Source of the DNA: CAYHGV01 sp964356135
GTDB lineage: Bacteria > Hydrothermota > Tepidihabitantia > CAYHGV01
Assembly (NCBI GenBank): GCA_964356135.1
Contig: CAYHGV010000132.1
Location: 1-5,006, forward strand
Reading direction: 5' to 3'
Length of the DNA stretch: 5,006 nucleotides
Of the stretch, positions 4,966-5,006 are shown piece after piece. Each line of letters starts with the position of its first letter. The stretch's first letter is position 1. Below the pieces are notes generated by a model. That model did not search any database, had not been told where the DNA came from, and saw nothing but the letters and a program-made list of their open reading frames with translations. A program made the translations under genes and the position numbers.

Positions 4966-4998
4966 TGAATTTGAGCACCCTGGATTTGCTCAAATTCA
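4966..4998 (+). terminator. Perfect 12-bp inverted repeat after the SIR2 operon, possible terminator
   Basis: TGAATTTGAGCA (4966-4977) and TGCTCAAATTCA (4987-4998) are perfect inverse complements around a 9-nt loop, starting 13 nt after the last stop codon. The place fits an operon terminator, and the structure would work for genes converging from the other side as well. The stem is AT-rich at its base and no clear T-run is visible before the window ends at 5006, so an intrinsic terminator is not proven. A protein-binding dyad is the alternative. Confidence 0.5.
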
Positions 4999-5006
4999 AT
5001 GATTTA

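Noticed and set aside
4808..4999. Minus-strand 63-aa open frame at the window end
   Set aside because: Mostly antisense to the last gene, and its start lies inside the terminal inverted repeat; no independent support.

Overview
The window looks like a fragment of an uncultivated or little-studied bacterial genome. It has sigma70-type promoters (TTGACA boxes with 16-17 bp spacers), Shine-Dalgarno sites at two of its genes, and a bacterial DUF2207-type membrane protein. The sequence alone does not fix the phylum. No rRNA, tRNA, CRISPR array, transposase or phage structural gene is visible.

Region 1 (1-292) is intergenic. Its first ~147 bases are dense in small dyads and a degenerate direct repeat, like a dispersed intergenic repeat. 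A promoter at 255-283 then sits immediately upstream of the first gene. Region 2 (293-2101) is a single gene for a large DUF2207-family membrane protein with a signal peptide or N-terminal membrane segment, an extracytoplasmic beta-rich domain, three central membrane helices and a Gly-rich tail. Region 3 (2102-2540) is ~440 bp without a confident gene. It carries three strong forward promoter matches (2110-2137, 2214-2241, 2492-2520), two doubtful micro-ORFs placed exactly 9 nt behind the first two promoters, and several stem-loops.

Region 4 (2492-4998) is the most interesting part. It is a compact three-gene operon, visibly more AT-rich than the DUF2207 gene, and bounded by its own promoter and a perfect 12-bp inverted repeat. 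It encodes (i) a 74-aa basic protein I do not recognise, (ii) a 379-aa SIR2-like protein that keeps the GAGAS, TTNYD and KIHGS motifs of the NAD-binding/NAD-hydrolysing fold, and (iii) a 335-aa protein that I read as three tandem ferredoxin-like (Lrp/AsnC RAM-like) repeats, each with a Gly-x-aromatic/Ala-acidic turn between its middle strands. SIR2-like proteins of this kind are common effectors of anti-phage systems that deplete NAD+. The pairing with a DNA-binding-domain-free triple RAM-like protein and a small basic protein does not match any defence system I can name. My working hypothesis is that the RAM-like protein is the sensor or regulator, the SIR2 protein is the NADase effector, and the small protein is an accessory or modulator. 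That functional assignment is inference.
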